From the NCBI RefSeq assembly GCF_000003815.2, contig NC_049988.1, forward strand, positions 10,880,661 to 10,944,660: 64,000 bases of DNA. The letters run 5' to 3'. Position numbers and translations under genes: made by a program. This DNA comes from Branchiostoma floridae (lineage: Eukaryota; Chordata; Leptocardii; Amphioxiformes; Branchiostomatidae). The notes under the pieces were generated by a model. It searched no databases. It was given only the letters and a program-made list of their open reading frames with translations, and had not been told where the DNA came from. How positions within the stretch are numbered: the first letter of the stretch is position 1; each line of letters begins with the position of its first letter. This document shows, piece after piece, positions 27,201-42,200 of the stretch.

Positions 27201-30200
27201 AAAATATGGAATCTATAATACATTCAGTGACATCAGAGATTTTAAGTGCTTCCCTTTGGAGGGTTACTGTTTATAGAAAACTTTTAGTGAAGCCAATACA
27301 GAATCTAGTAATAGATACAATTGTCCAGGACTTTCGCCTCTTTTCCTCTGACTTTTTGGTTACCTGCAAATGGCATGCCTGGCATTTTCTTCCTCTATTC
27401 TCATTGACATTTTGGTATGCCATACCAGTAACTTGAATATGATTAAGACCAGTATGTTTCATTCAAACATTTCAAGGAGAGCTATTAGATAGACATGTTT
27501 TGAATGCCTGCGGGATTTGGAGTTTCAAACTGACGGATCTATAATGTCAACGACCGCTCTGAAACTTTCACACAAAAGTTCGAACACAATATGGATTTTT
27601 GTGTGCTATTGGGTAAGATTATAAGACACTTTGTACTGAAAAGTTGCGCTCATACACTGTGATTTACAAGTCAGTCTATCTTTTTGTAGTTAGAAGGCCT
27701 CCAAGGCATGGCATGTCTATTACTGGTATCAGGGTGACTGATCAATTCAACACAGGTAAGCACAAGGTTCAACAGGTCATGGGATTTCCCAGAGGCTGAC
27801 ATAGGGGTTTGTGGTATGCTTGAAATGCTAAGAAACCAGAAAGCATGCGCACATTGTGTACTACTAGTTTCATAATGACCTGTTGGAATGTGGTTGAACA
27901 GCATGTGGCTTTGGAAGTGGAAAACTTTTCTAGGGAAAAAAGGGTTGTCGATAACTTTCACAGCATAATGTCACTGAGAAATAAACTGTCCTCCAACTGG
28001 AATTTTCAGCCAAAATGCTCAGACTTCTATTTACCTAAAGTACTACATTGACAGTCCCGTCAGCATACGTCAGCAAAGTTCCGGTAGTATTGGGGAATAA
28101 GTTTATATAGAAATGTGGAATTTCACTACATCTACTGTAATGAATACTAGACTTATCCAACATGGGCAGAGTTTCAATATTGTTTGTTCAAACAAAAGAC
28201 TCTGAGCCTTTGTCGTCATATCTAAACATTGGTCATTACACCTTATCGTCTGGTGTAAAGGACGTCCGGATTGCTGTAGCCTCACGAAGTTTTCCACGAA
28301 ATCGTCTTCCGGGAGGGACGTAAAACGGGGGTCCCGTGCTCGAGGAGGTGCCTCGACCACGTTAAACAGCCTCATTACTCATACTTTGGGTACCTACTGG
28401 CATTCTTGTCCAAAATCCATGAAGATAACGGCAAAGCGAAATTAGAATGCCTTACCACTTTCACTCTCGCCAAGGACGCTACATAACCTCCTTGCTCTCA
28501 CTGAAGTATGAAATTGAGCATTGTGACGAAGTGTCAACCCTATGCAAGTTCAAGTGCACGCAAAATGAAAACTATGGCTGAAGTTCTATTTATAGCCGAC
28601 CCTCTTGCCCTAGTGTTTTGTATGTGGAACTCCAGAGCCTTGTTGGCACTACAAGTTCCATAGCTAGAATCACAAAGCCGAAATTGGTACCTAACAAATA
28701 CCCATTATCTTCTTTTATCCGCCCCGTGTGCTTGGGGTTAGGTTGGTGTCCTCTCTTAAATGTCAAGTTTATAATGTCTAAATTGTCTCATACCTCTGAG
28801 ATATAACAGGGTTAGACTGCAGGGTAAGGTCTCAAACCTTTTTTGAAAGTGAAAGCAATTTGATTATAACATTTAGACTTTCTACTAGCAGGGAAAGTCC
28901 CAGGGCATTATCAAGATCAATATAATGTCTGAATTGTCTCATAAGTATGAGATATAACAGGGCAAGACTGAAGGGTAAGGTTACAATCCTTTCTAGAGCA
29001 ACTTGGTTATAACTTTAGACCTTCTAGCTGGGATAGTCCCAGGGCATTATCAAGATCAATGTGTGTGAGATATTGCAATATAGCGCAGAATTACAAAATG
29101 GATGTGCTTGTCAAGAGATCCTGTCAGATTCTAAAGGCCTGTGGCTTGACATAGTGCCTCAAGAGATGATACTGTCAGCCGTCAATTACTAGTAGTTTTC
29201 ATCATAACAAAATTAATAAATGCATGCAGCTCTGTCTTTCTTTCTCTGTCGATATCGTTACAAAATTCAGGCTCATTATAGTCCTTTTTCTGTGATAAAA
29301 ATTCACCAGAGCAGCTCTACATAGAGTTAGAGGATATACTAGTATGTTACATGTACAATAGAGCTATCAATAAAATTTAGGTGTTACGACTATTCTTCTT
29401 TTGCATTTGTGCTATCAGAGTGAGTAAATAAGAATGATTTCACATGCAGAACCAACCTTTCCAAACTAACCCCTGATCCTCCTAGCCTTTTCAAGTACTC
29501 TCAGCAACAAGACAAAAATTGATTGTAGACTTAAAAGTTATCAAAAGTTATTGCAAGAACATTCATGGTTATCTGTACATTGCGAATGATTCATTCATAA
29601 CATTTTTCATACTTCAGTGGAGGGTGAAATTGCTAGTTCTGCTTTGTTCACACTGGAACAAACTTTGCAATCTCATTTTCACAACTCTTATTTAATAGAT
29701 AAAACTTTATGGCATATTTTATGGTTTTTCATGGAATCCTCTGTAAATGATAATTTGATACATACATGTACTAGTATTTTGATTCATATATTCAAATTGT
29801 GAAGCTTTCGCAGTGGTTTTCGCATATTTTGCAGTGATCTCTCCACATTTTTTGATGCCAGGGTATATTATGTATTACTAACAGTAACTGAATACAACAG
29901 AAATGTTGCAATTGTTGCAAAAAGATACAAAAACCCCTGTTTCCCTCCTACCCTGAAATCAAACCTGATGATAATGTTCGTCCATCGGATGTCGATGAAG
30001 ACTTTGACTTCGGGATTCTTCGGAATCAGTCGAAGTAAAACCACCATGACAGTAAATGAATCAGTAGAACTCAATGTTTCTCTTGAGTTTAGTAGTCACA
30101 TATCCGTTATGACAACTACCCAATCTCCAATGTCCAAGGGTACAACATTTGATCATTTTTTGATGCCACCTGTTCTAACCTAATCAGCAGCTGCCACCAG

Positions 30201-33200
30201 ATCAATACCAGGGGAAATGTCCCCTGCCCTGTGTGTATGATGTTAATGTGACATTTAATAACCACAGAAATCCCTTTTGACGTGGTAATACCCTGCCCTG
30301 CAAAATTAACTTGGATCACTTCCATTTTATGCTGTAACTTCATTATCACTTTCCATAACTTTTGAAATGTATGATATAGAAAAGTAAAAAAAGTTGCTAT
30401 TTTTCGTCACAGTTTGTTGTCATAATTTGGGGGACAAAGCTCATAAGTAGCAAGAGGGGCAACAAAATTACTGAGCAAACTTGTAAAATAAAATAAATGT
30501 AGTCTTATTTTCTTCATTTTTTATAGGTTTATATTTGTAAGCTGTTGAATTACTATTAATATGGTAATTGATATTAAAATTTATATTTCCCCACTTAACG
30601 AAATGTTTTCATTGTGATATTATTACCACAGGATTGAGTCATTAAGCTTCAAAAGTTTTGTAGGTTTTTCAGCTGTTGATGAATGGGTTGTTAACATTCA
30701 GATGCATTGTACATATCTAATAGTACATGTGTTGCATCTCTTTGGTGATATTGATATTAGATCATTATACATTATATCTACATAGCAGCACACCTTGTAA
30801 CCAGTAACTGGTTTATCTTGTCATCAATTAGAGTTGACATATAATTGGAAGGTATCTGTTGGTTGTCCAGAGTTAATTGTTGTGATCATAAAATACAGAG
30901 TAAGATAATAAACTGATACAGTCAGTTTGAATTATGCTTAATATACAATGTACAATTTAGGAGTACAACATGCCAAGATATCTTTCATGTTAAGTTGGAT
31001 AGATATAAGCAGATGAAATGTCCAAAATATTAGCTGTGATATTAGGCTTTATCAATACTGAAGATTACATTGTTCAGTAATAGTATGTTTTCTTGTTCTA
31101 AAATTTGTATATTTCATAGTATAAGCTTGTGAGTGAGTGCTCTGCTTGTATAGTATTGTCTTTGGCATACCAAAGTGTATGCCAAGGTGTATGGCAAAGG
31201 AAGACGTATTTGACAGCTCATGGGATTTCATTTGGTTAACATCGAACATATTTCCCAGGGCGACATTTTAAGACCCTACATAGATCTACATAGATTATTC
31301 AACTCAAGAAAAGGTATCATCAATATTAATCATATTATTTACCATGATGATTTAGATTGTATTGCAGATCCAAATAAAACTATTCATAGGTCTTGTTTGT
31401 GATTGGAAGTCTTCGTAATTCTATCTGTCACTTTACCGATTTTTGTAAATACTGATATGATGCTGCAATCTAATTTCAATTGCCAGAAAACAATCTGATT
31501 GCCTTTGACTTCTTTTATTGGATCAAGATGTCATACTGATCCAATATCATTAATCAAAGTAACTAGGATTGGCTGATAGATAACCCAGGTAGACTCATGA
31601 GTATTTTTGCAGTGATGTTTGCTTGAATTACATATGATTGGTCCTATCTTTTTCATGTCTGTTCATCATGTGACTGACATATTTTTGTCTGACTCAAATA
31701 TGAGGTGACTCAGCTATGACTTGTCTAGCTTATGACATTTTCAAAATTGTGTTGGTCTTCGTGTTAAAGGATGACAATAGGATTATAGCCTCTTATTCTA
31801 TACTAGTCTTAAAAGAGAGTAACATCATGATATTCAAGAATTTCATTCCACTTAGCACATTTTAGTGTAATACATGTAGAGTCAAAACTACATGTCAGAA
31901 GATCACTCAGAGAGCCGAGAAAATCCAGTCTATGGGTAGATGGTCACTGTAGACTGGATTCTTAACTGAATCAATGAAAAAGGAACACAAAAAAGTGGTG
32001 ATATTGGTCTATCATTCTATTCACAGGTGGTCGCCTGTAAATGTTGAATATAGGTATCAATTCAAAATTTCACTGCCACTGTTAATCAGAGGACAAATTA
32101 CCAGTGTAAGAAGACCCTTTGTTGAACATTCATCTTACACAGTCCTGCGAATCCATGTTCAGGAGGCTGGGACCCTGTGGCAGGTTTGTGAGTACAGATA
32201 AGAGCCCAGACTAAGGTTACACGTCACATCTATAGGCCATGGTCATTTCTCATGCTCTTTGAAGTTGGAAAGAGGTGTGGTTCTAATGTGGAGAATAAAT
32301 GCTCTACTGTATAGAGGATGAAACAGACAATTGTGTTAAGATGTGTGTTGTTTCCACGTGTCATTGCATGCAGATACAAAGTGATTTAAAGAAAAAAAAG
32401 AAAGGACAGTCAAACCTGTTTAGGTGACCCTACTTCTACAATTATAGAACAAAAGGACCGTCTAGGTACCTAAGATAATTTCTCCCATTGACAAAAGCAG
32501 TAAGATTACTAAGAATCCTGTCTATATATTGACCACCTGTACATCTGACCACCTGTCACCAGTGAAGATTTTTTCGGTCCCCTGAGTGGTCTTCTTATTC
32601 ACTTCTGACTGTATGTGCGGTATTTTGGGAGTTGCGACAAGTTGCGTTATGCTGCATCAAAATGCCATTTAGGTTGCTAGTTACTGAAGATAAATCTATA
32701 CGCTGTGACTGAGATTCATGCACAGTTCCTTTTCTGTATGTGGAAACCTATACACAGAGTTGTAAACCAAGGAAAGTCTAAGATCCCATATATCCTTGAG
32801 ATGACCTTCCCTTCTGGTGGTATCATGATCAATATGTCATCTTTTATTTCATCCTTTGGTAATCCCAGCCCCTTGCAACCCATCATACAACACATAAATC
32901 CTTTGTAGAGTCATACTTTATGTGCATAATGTTCAAGCAACATTCATAGCAATGACACAGAAAAATGCCTTTACTTCAAACAGCTAATGTTCTTCCACCC
33001 AATGGGAGTAAAATGCACATTAATTAACAGACCTCTGTCTGTCCTTCATTTGCCCTTGTCCCAGATGTAAGACTGTAAGACGACTGTCTGCTGCTGTGTC
33101 TACATGTAAGACATGAGATCAGTGACTGGAGGCACCATACCTCATCATACAATGCTTACTGAGAATTAACATTAGCAGTCTACATCCATTCCTGCCGAAT

Positions 33201-36200
33201 GTTAGAATGATGTATGAATCCTAAGGATTAGATAGGAGAGGCCTTCTTTCTGTCTTATCTTTTCCTGTGAATTCTTGCTTCATAGTTGAACAACACCTAC
33301 TTAGGCATGATTCATGTATGGTGGGCTTAAACTATGCATCTATCATGGCTTTAACTTACATAGTTGTTATGCACATAGTCAATTTTTTTTATAACAGAAA
33401 GAATCCTACTTTCTATATGTTGCTTAAGTTGGGGTGCATACTTTATTTGAGGTCATTGCACAGATGAATGGTAATAGAGCCAAAATTAAAGTAAGCTAGG
33501 ATCCATGATGGATAACAATAATAACTTAAGTTAACTTTAAGTTAATGTTATATACCCTACTCCACCACACACAAACCATGAATCAGACCTTAGTAGATTG
33601 TTCAACTTTGAGAAAAGATAAAACAGAGACAGAAGGTCTCCTTATAATATACTACGTAATCCTTTGGATTTATATATCATCCTAGAATCCAGCAGGGTTG
33701 GATATACTGTTTACATTCTCAGACAACCTTGATCGAATTCTCTATACCCAGGGCTTGCCTGTGGCTTGCAGGCAACATCAAATACCCATTCATCCAGTGG
33801 CTGCCATATCCTGTGGCTACATTACCACATTCATCATCATCTCCATGGTCAGGAGCAAGCTGTGATGTACCTCCTGTAGTTGAAGCACTGTTTATATATT
33901 TCTTGAAATAGTTGAACTGTAATTTCCAACACAAAAATTGGACTCACCCAAATTTTCGACTGCACAGCATCAGTCTTTGTCTTAGGAATGAACAATCCAC
34001 TGTTTATATATTTCTTTGCCTAATCTTAATTTTGCAGATAGCACCACCACAATCCATTTGAGATAAGATAGAACGTTTGTTTGGCCTTGTGACTTCAATT
34101 ATCCTTATCAGCTTTGACTTTAAATAAGAATCATGCAACCTTGGTGGAAGATGTGGTGACTGTTAAATAACTCCATCTGTGGTCATCCAATTTCAAGATG
34201 GTGTATACTATTCAAAATCACTTGAACAATGGTATTGACTTGAAAATGCATACTATTAGTAACTTCAAGTCATTTCACTGGACTCAATCGTGGTCGGAAT
34301 TATATCGTTAATTGCCCTAATATTGTTAATGATTTCTGAGTATAATAGAAAAATAATTTTACCACTTACGTATCATAACTACACTATATTGCCACACCTT
34401 TCCAGGATATCATTTTATGAATTTATCGCACGCTCCCGATGGAAGCTGATGTTTTAATAAAGTCTGACACTGGCACAGGGTCAACACTAGCAGCTGCGGT
34501 TGCTATGATTTGAAGTCATCCTTTTGATATTCAAATCAGCTGTGCTCTGCAGGTGTCTGTCTCCATTATCAATTATGCCCTATCTCCCTCACTCTTACCA
34601 TGGAAATTGTTATTGATGCATTTCATGACACATTCTGAAAGTGTCATCCTACATTACAAGGATATGTCTCAGCATTCCCAATGCTTATTCATTCACAAAG
34701 CAAAAAATAAATGCTTGAAATCTTGGATTTATTCATTTATAATGTAACAATATAAATTGTGAATTTTATATCGGCTATCTATAAGACCTTGGGATAAAGG
34801 TTTCATCATCTCCCAAATTTCAGGCTGATTTGAATGTTGGTCCTCTCTGGAATTGTTATTTGATTCAGTCCATGTGACTGACAGTGTGTGCACTATATCC
34901 ATGGTAGGAAAACATTAGACTGTCACAGGTTGTGGTACTCATAATAGCACAGACGCCATTGATGTGGTTTGGTACCAGACATGAGTAATGATTGATATCC
35001 AAATCTACCATCGACTTGCATGAAAACTGTGTACCGCCAGAAGGCATACAGACTCAGCGTTCCGTCTCAAAGTAGATTTCAACAACGTACTAGACTTACC
35101 TAGATTCCATACGGCCTTGAAGATTCTAAGATTGTTCCTTGAGTGATGGTTATAGTTCCCAGATAGTAGACATTAGGATGGAACGAGGTTTAGCCAATTG
35201 TCCCGCTCTGTTGTTGAGTCTCTGTTTTGGCTCTGCGTACATACGCCGTCACCAGTGGACATGATGACATCATTCCCGTACCGGCCTGTCAACGATATGC
35301 TGGGTGTAGACATCGTTAATTCTGTGGCATGAATATGGACCGTACCAACAGGGCTAAAATAGGGGGTTAATTCATGATACATTTTCTACAAAAAATTGCA
35401 TTCTTCCTAATATATTCCAGATTTTAGCCATCTGCTTTGATGTCTATTAATGTTTAAGACAGGACATTGTAGACTCCATTGATATTTGTCCTGTTTTTTT
35501 TTCCCTACACTATTAATGTAACTGTACCTAATGAAGTTTACCCACTTGCCCCGAGGGAGCCAGGCACAACAACAGGGGAATGAGAGGTTATTGTCTGTTT
35601 TGCTTGGCTGCTCATGATTTATTCATATCATACATCAAATAGGCTCATTTTCCTCGGCTACTGTACGTGAGGCTACATATGGGGTCTATATGATAACTAT
35701 GTTTACACTTATGTTCAATTTTTCTCAGGTGAAGTTCAAGGGAGGATAAGAATGAATGAAGAAGAACGGACGCTAAACCGGATAGTGAAGTGAAGTGAAG
35801 TGTGAATAAATGAATGTATGAATAAATAAATATTATACATCTGATTTAGTCATCATACACATGTAGCTGTATTGATTTGCTGTTTTATTTTTTAGCATGT
35901 ATCAATATTATGATTCAAAACCCTATGAAATACTATGACTCAAAACAAAATGATAATCCAGTGTGCTTTATGTTAACCATCTCCCTGCTGGCTAACTGGC
36001 ATCCGACAGCTTTCATTTGGTGCTTTTTAAGTGCCCTACTAGGCTGAAGGTTATTTGAACAATTATAGATGGTACGGTTGAGAATGCTTAACTACAGCAT
36101 TCTATATTGTTTCTACCCCAAACTATGGTTGTTAACGTTCATTTGTTAATGTCTTCATAGTGCCTACTGTGGCAGCAACTTTCCTTGCTGTTCCAGTAGC

Positions 36201-39200
36201 ACTATTTTTACAAGGAGGGGGGGCTAGCACTTCCTTTAAACACCTCCTTGAACAGGACCCCCATTTTACCTGCCTTTCAGAAGATGGGTGCAGCTCCAAG
36301 ATGACCTACCCAGGATTGAACCAGGGTTTTGCAGTCACAATTGAACTGATAGTAGCTCAACTGTGAGGCCGCTACCAGTTGATCTACTATCCCTTCTGGT
36401 TGATAACACCAGACTAGTTAAAATTCCAGTAATGTATTCCTTCCATAACATAGAACATAGACCAGTTAGGATATCTGGTCATCCATCACGTCTGACAGGT
36501 GTCTGCTGGTGGAAACATCTAATTTCAGGCTCCAGTTGTAAAATGTAAAATTGATAGAAACTCAATAACCTGTCGTCACTGAAGGACAGGTATGGCATAT
36601 GGTGTTAATGGCACCGTTTCAGGGACAATGAAAAATGCCAGTGATGTAAGGGAGAGTGGTGAAGGCCTGGTGTATATCATAGATTTCCACAGAGCCTATC
36701 CAGACATTTTTTTTAGTTTATCCGCAGACAGATAATTTAGGGGCAAGACTACCAAGGGAATCTGGAAGGGTAAAAATTAATGCTATGATATTTCGATATA
36801 TCTTATATTTAGTCTTATCATATTTTATGATAAATCAATTTAAAGTTATTTTGTGACAGCAGAAGAAGAAGAGGGAGAAGAAGAAGAGACATCAGGAAAA
36901 GCAAAATATTTCAACCCATGTTGTTTTTTGGTTTAAGATTTAATCATAAATAATAAGAAGTTATTCAACATTCATTTCAGTGCTATATATCTGTACCTCT
37001 TTTCCTGCTATTAGTATCAGTACTCTTACATATCTGAGTTATATAAGAAGTCACCCTGTTTTGTTCAGGAACCAAAACTTTTGATTGTGAGGCATATTGA
37101 TGTTTCAGAAACTTGTAGCATTTTGTCTTTACCAACTTGGTGCACGCTATACATACAATATAAAATGTCACATCAAGATACAGCAATTTCAACACCACAG
37201 AACTTCAAGTAGATATCTCACTAGGCTGCAACAAATTGCAAAGGGCATTTTCAAAGTGGGGCAAACTGGTACCAGTTAACAGCAACTTGTCGCCTGAAAT
37301 TGCAAATTTCTGAGCGAAATTTGGCAGTCCGGGACTCAAGTGAGACGCCTACTTAAAAGCTGCATGAAAACAATCACATAATTTTCTACAGGGATTACTT
37401 GGCACAGGTTTACCAACATTGTAACCGTCATACTAGATATTACATTGACTATAACATATAAAGCTTCTAATCAAACATCTTATTTTACTTTTGTTCTGAA
37501 AATACATGTACTGCTAGGAGGCCCAAAACTGTCATGTTTAATTGCGACCTCATCAGGACTATCTCCAGGACCTGTCCTTCTGACCCAGGAAAGAAATTTG
37601 CTTGTTGGGACAGAAAATAATTTTTCCCATCTGTCCCAAAAATGACATGAGAGTATTGAAAATGTACTTTCATAAGCTTAAAACAATGTATTTAACCATG
37701 AAAATCAACAATATTGGGCTTCTAAATAAAGTGTGGGACAGAAAAAAATTTTAAGCTGGAGACAGCCCTCATGGACCTCAGTTACTACCCACATGCTAAA
37801 ATTCATACAAATCCATCGCAAGGATTTTGGATTATAGGTGTGAGCACATATATACACAACCAAAAACAGTACCTACAGCATATGTGAACCTCCCTCCTGG
37901 AGGTAAATACATTGCATTTATACAAAATTTTGTAATTCCATAATTTGCTTACCAGTACTTGATGGTAAAGGAAATGAAATATTCTAATCGTTGAGTATTT
38001 ACATGTGATGAATATGATGACTTTAACTTTATTCATATCCACATTAATATACATTGTAGCTATTCTTCAACAGCTTAACAGGACAACAACTAGACATGCA
38101 GGAGCACATATTATACAAACCATATAATCAGGGCTCTAGCCAGCTCGAAATTTTTTTCCGTCAGCCAATTCCAATCGTCGTGAAAACTGCAAAAAGTCAT
38201 TTTCTCTATGACTCTACAAAGTAGTAAACGTTGCATGCCATTGAGACCTTGAAAATCGGGTTTTAATGAGATTATCGTATGCGAAAGACTGCCGACACAT
38301 ATTGTCAACAATCATAATTAGCAAAACAAACAGTGTGTGGCTTTTACAGCCGTGGACGGCAGCCCCAAGCCGCCTGTAGCTTCCAACTTGGATTTTTGTC
38401 CGTCAAGGTTGACGGATTGCTTTTAAAATTTTTCCGTCAGACGCAGCATATTTCCGTCAATTGATGGAAAAACGGACGCTGGCTAGAGCCCTGCATACAA
38501 TGTACATAAGGTTCACACTTGATGAAAGGTAAGGCTACTTGAGGTCATATGGGAACGATGATTACATATTATGAAGACCAATGTCATCAACAGCATCTCT
38601 TTACCCTGCCTCGTTTTGGCTGCCCAGTTTGAACTTCCTGATTATCAATGCTATCAAGATGATTATCAATACCAAAGTCATTACTCCAATGTTGCCAACT
38701 TTCATCTTTGGCTGATTTATGTTCATTCTTTCAGTTGTGGCAGGTTCTGTGATGTTGCAGCAACTTGTAGCAAAGTTGCTTGCAGAAGTAGATAGTTGGA
38801 GGTCCCGTAGTGGAGTACTTTGGTAAACCTTTAGAATTCCAGCAGCTGTGGCTCCTTCAGTTTGTCTTGTCTGAAGACCAGACATCTTAGTAGTTGTTGT
38901 GGCTTCGTCTTCGCACGTTGTGAGATAACGTGAGACGTTAGACATGGGCGCTCCTGTCAGGTGGCTGGGACCTCCGCACACCATATCATCAGGGTTGAGC
39001 ACACCGAACACGCAGGTTTCACACCGCACACAAAGTGCTAGAGTTTCCCCTTCTGTAGACTCTTGCAGGCATTTGAGTTTTCTAACAAGCCACACCATTG
39101 CACAGTCACAGATGAAGGGGTTGTTTTCAATCTTGGCAACATTCAAGTAGGGGAACCCCAAGTCATGCAGAGAGGGGGAAGTGAGCCTGTTATCTTCAAG

Positions 39201-42200
39201 ATTGACCAGTGTCAAATTCTGCAGGTGTTTGATGACACTGCCTAAGTTCACGTGTGCAATTCTGTTATGACTTAAAATGAGCATTTGTAGAGCTGGTACA
39301 TTTCGAAGCGACTCCCAGTCCACGGTTTCGATCTGGTTCCATTTTGCACTGAGTAATAAAAGGTGCAGCAGAGGTGGAATTTTTGTCAGGCTACGCAAAT
39401 TGTTGAAGGATAGAGACAAGTGCGTTACTCTGGTCGGTATGTCATCAGGAAGTGTGGTCAACTGCCGGTGTAAACAATTGACGTTGACCTGCAGAATTGG
39501 TGTTGTGTCAGAACTGTTCGAAGTTTCGCAACCAGTCAGCAAAGTGCGACCTTCTGTATAGACTACTAGTAGTGCCAAGTTGATGATGATGGTCAGCAAC
39601 ATCATCCCTCTAGATCTTTTGCTTCGTGTTAAGAAATAGTACCCTCTGTGGATCCCTCCGAGTCGATAATGTATGTATCAAGAGATACACGGCAAATCCT
39701 CTATGGTGAACACTCAATAAACCTGGCGAAAATGGTCACATTAGATCTGTGGCCACTATAGAAAGTACTTTAAGGTACCAGCAAACGTGCACAGATGACC
39801 CTTATGCAAACTGGTGGTCACTTGTATAATACACGTTTCATTTGACTAACGTTTTCACTGACCTGTGTTAAAACAAAAGCAACACAGCTCCACTCCTTTG
39901 CCAATCAGCTACAAATGAATTCATATATGCTCATCATTGATGCTTGCATTCACACATGCAGTTGGACGTTTTAAACAACGAAGCAACACGAATTGTGATT
40001 GTAAACCTTACATGTCCACCGTGCTCACAGAATATGTCCAGAAAATGTCCTGCAGGTTGTATGCTCAATCTCTTTGGAATATTCAACAGATGATTCATGT
40101 TATTGTCATGAGTTGCCACGTGGACCAAACATATAAGTCTGGGATAGTGCGTAGAAGCTTAGATGAACACTACTGTAACAATGTTTTACTGTGCAGAATG
40201 TCCAGTTCATGGTAGGGTGGGCTATAGGCAAGGTCTTCTTGAAATTTGTGAACTACAACTAACTTAACCTCCATCTGAAAAGGAAGGACTATTTTTTTAA
40301 TATACAAAATGTAGTATCTACTCTGTGTGTGTCGAAAGAAATTTTTCTTTCAAAACTATAGGTTTATATGATATAAAAGTAGAAAAGATACCATTTTGCA
40401 CTGTTTACGGAATGACAGAATGACAACCGAATCAGACTCGTAAAAAAATTGTGTAGCTACAGAAGCTTTTAATGTTTTTGTGGTGGAGAAGGCTTTTCTA
40501 TATTCATGTTTTGAGGCAATTACATTAGCATATTTTCAGTGTTCCTAAAATAGGAACATGGCCCTGGTAATAGTCTGGGTTTGGGGTTATCTTTCTGCCA
40601 GGCAGGCAACAATATTACTCTCCTCCTGAAATCATTTGGTGCATCTTTTTTCTCTCCAATATGTATTGAAAGAAAAAGTCATACCAACCATACACTTCTG
40701 TAATCATAGAGTTTGACTGTAGACTGGATCACACTAATTTTTATTTTCCAACTTGATCTTTTGCATTCACTTTCAAACAGTAACATTAACCTGGTCCCAG
40801 TGTAGAATCTGAATAAAAAAGCCAACCACTGTAACCACAATGTACCAGCTTTACAGGCATGTGGAGTTGGTTGGTTGTATCACACAGAGAATTTGTGGGT
40901 TAAGTGCAGATATATGACTGCAGTGGTATCATTTTGAGCTTTTAAGAAACTGTCATATTACAGGTGTTGAAAAAGTGAAGACGCTTTTTTTCCTTCCCAA
41001 TGCTAGTGATATGATATTACAATTTCATTTTGTGCTATTAACCAAAAAAATCTTACGTGTCTGACACAGTTCTTAAGTAAAAATGAATATGGTAATTTTA
41101 GAGGACGCATGTTCATCAGAGAAAATATTGAATATACATTTCATTCTGCTAAGTGTCCGTGTCCAGCTTGGTCAAGACAAGAAATCAAACGTTCTGCTGC
41201 AGTACTACAACAAGCCACAAGGGGGCCCAAAATCTAATCATTTTGAGGTCTCATCAAAGCCTAATCACACACCAAACATCAAGACAATCCATCAATGTAG
41301 GCATTCTTGAGTTATTGTGTTGACATACATACAATCATGTATGCACAGACACACGCACACAGTCGAACACAAATACTCCTGCTGAAAACATAACCTCCAT
41401 TTGCCTTGACGGTAACAAAAGTTGAACATAGTAAATTGAATGTAGTCATCAGTATATATATGTATATATCATGATCGTATGTCTTATAAGAGTCATATAT
41501 TTTGAAATGGTTGATTTGGTAATTCAGAAGCTAAGTATGATTATAATATGTACTGTCTAGGTTATCATAAAATGTGTAATTTTCTTTCCAGATCTGGTCA
41601 GCTTCCACGGAAACGGGCGTGCCCCTGAGGAGGGTGGGGGGCGGAGGCGTGTCCTTACTGAGATGGTCACCTGATGGGAACAAGCTATTTGCAGCCACGC
41701 CTTCTTCACTCTTGAGGTAAGCTATAAGTATGACATACAGATTTTTAATCCGTAAATGCTCTTCAATGAGTGTGTTAAGTTCTACTAAACATGATTCTGC
41801 CAGGTTACTTATATCTGCCATCCTAACAAAATCCATCCAAAGAGATGTTCACTGCAACATCCCCAGGTGTAATGCACTCCAGACCTGCATACCTTAATTG
41901 TGCATATCTTGGGGGTGCTGCACTAGAGATCTTTTAAACACAAAATATTTTTTTTCAAAATGGGGGTAAATGTAGCCAGGCAAATAGATATTGATCGATG
42001 TCCTGTGACACACCGGCTGTCAGTCAATAATCTAAGAATGATAGAATTTACCTACATGTACTTCCTGTTTACTGGGTGCCAGCTAGCAGACTAGCATGGA
42101 ATGACAATTCCATTAGAAGACTTGGAAAGCAGTGTGATAACCGATTTCTTCACCCAGAGTTTGGGAGACGGAGACCTGGACATGTGAGAGATGGACTAAC

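Larger units (their letters stand above)
29062..38128. other. Aladin intron sequence without supported genes
   Basis: About 9 kb of AT-rich DNA. It holds dispersed repeats at 32405-32613, 33900-33961 and 37592-37775, a SINE-like element at 36165-36395 (minus) and a GTGAA/TGAA microsatellite near 35785-35830. A GAA-rich run lies near 36863-36890. Open frames here are short and lack domain signatures. Confidence 0.5.

Noticed and set aside
36313-36387. A possible tRNA gene with a canonical B box
   Set aside because: No cloverleaf closes and the A-to-B spacing is too long; it is a SINE head.
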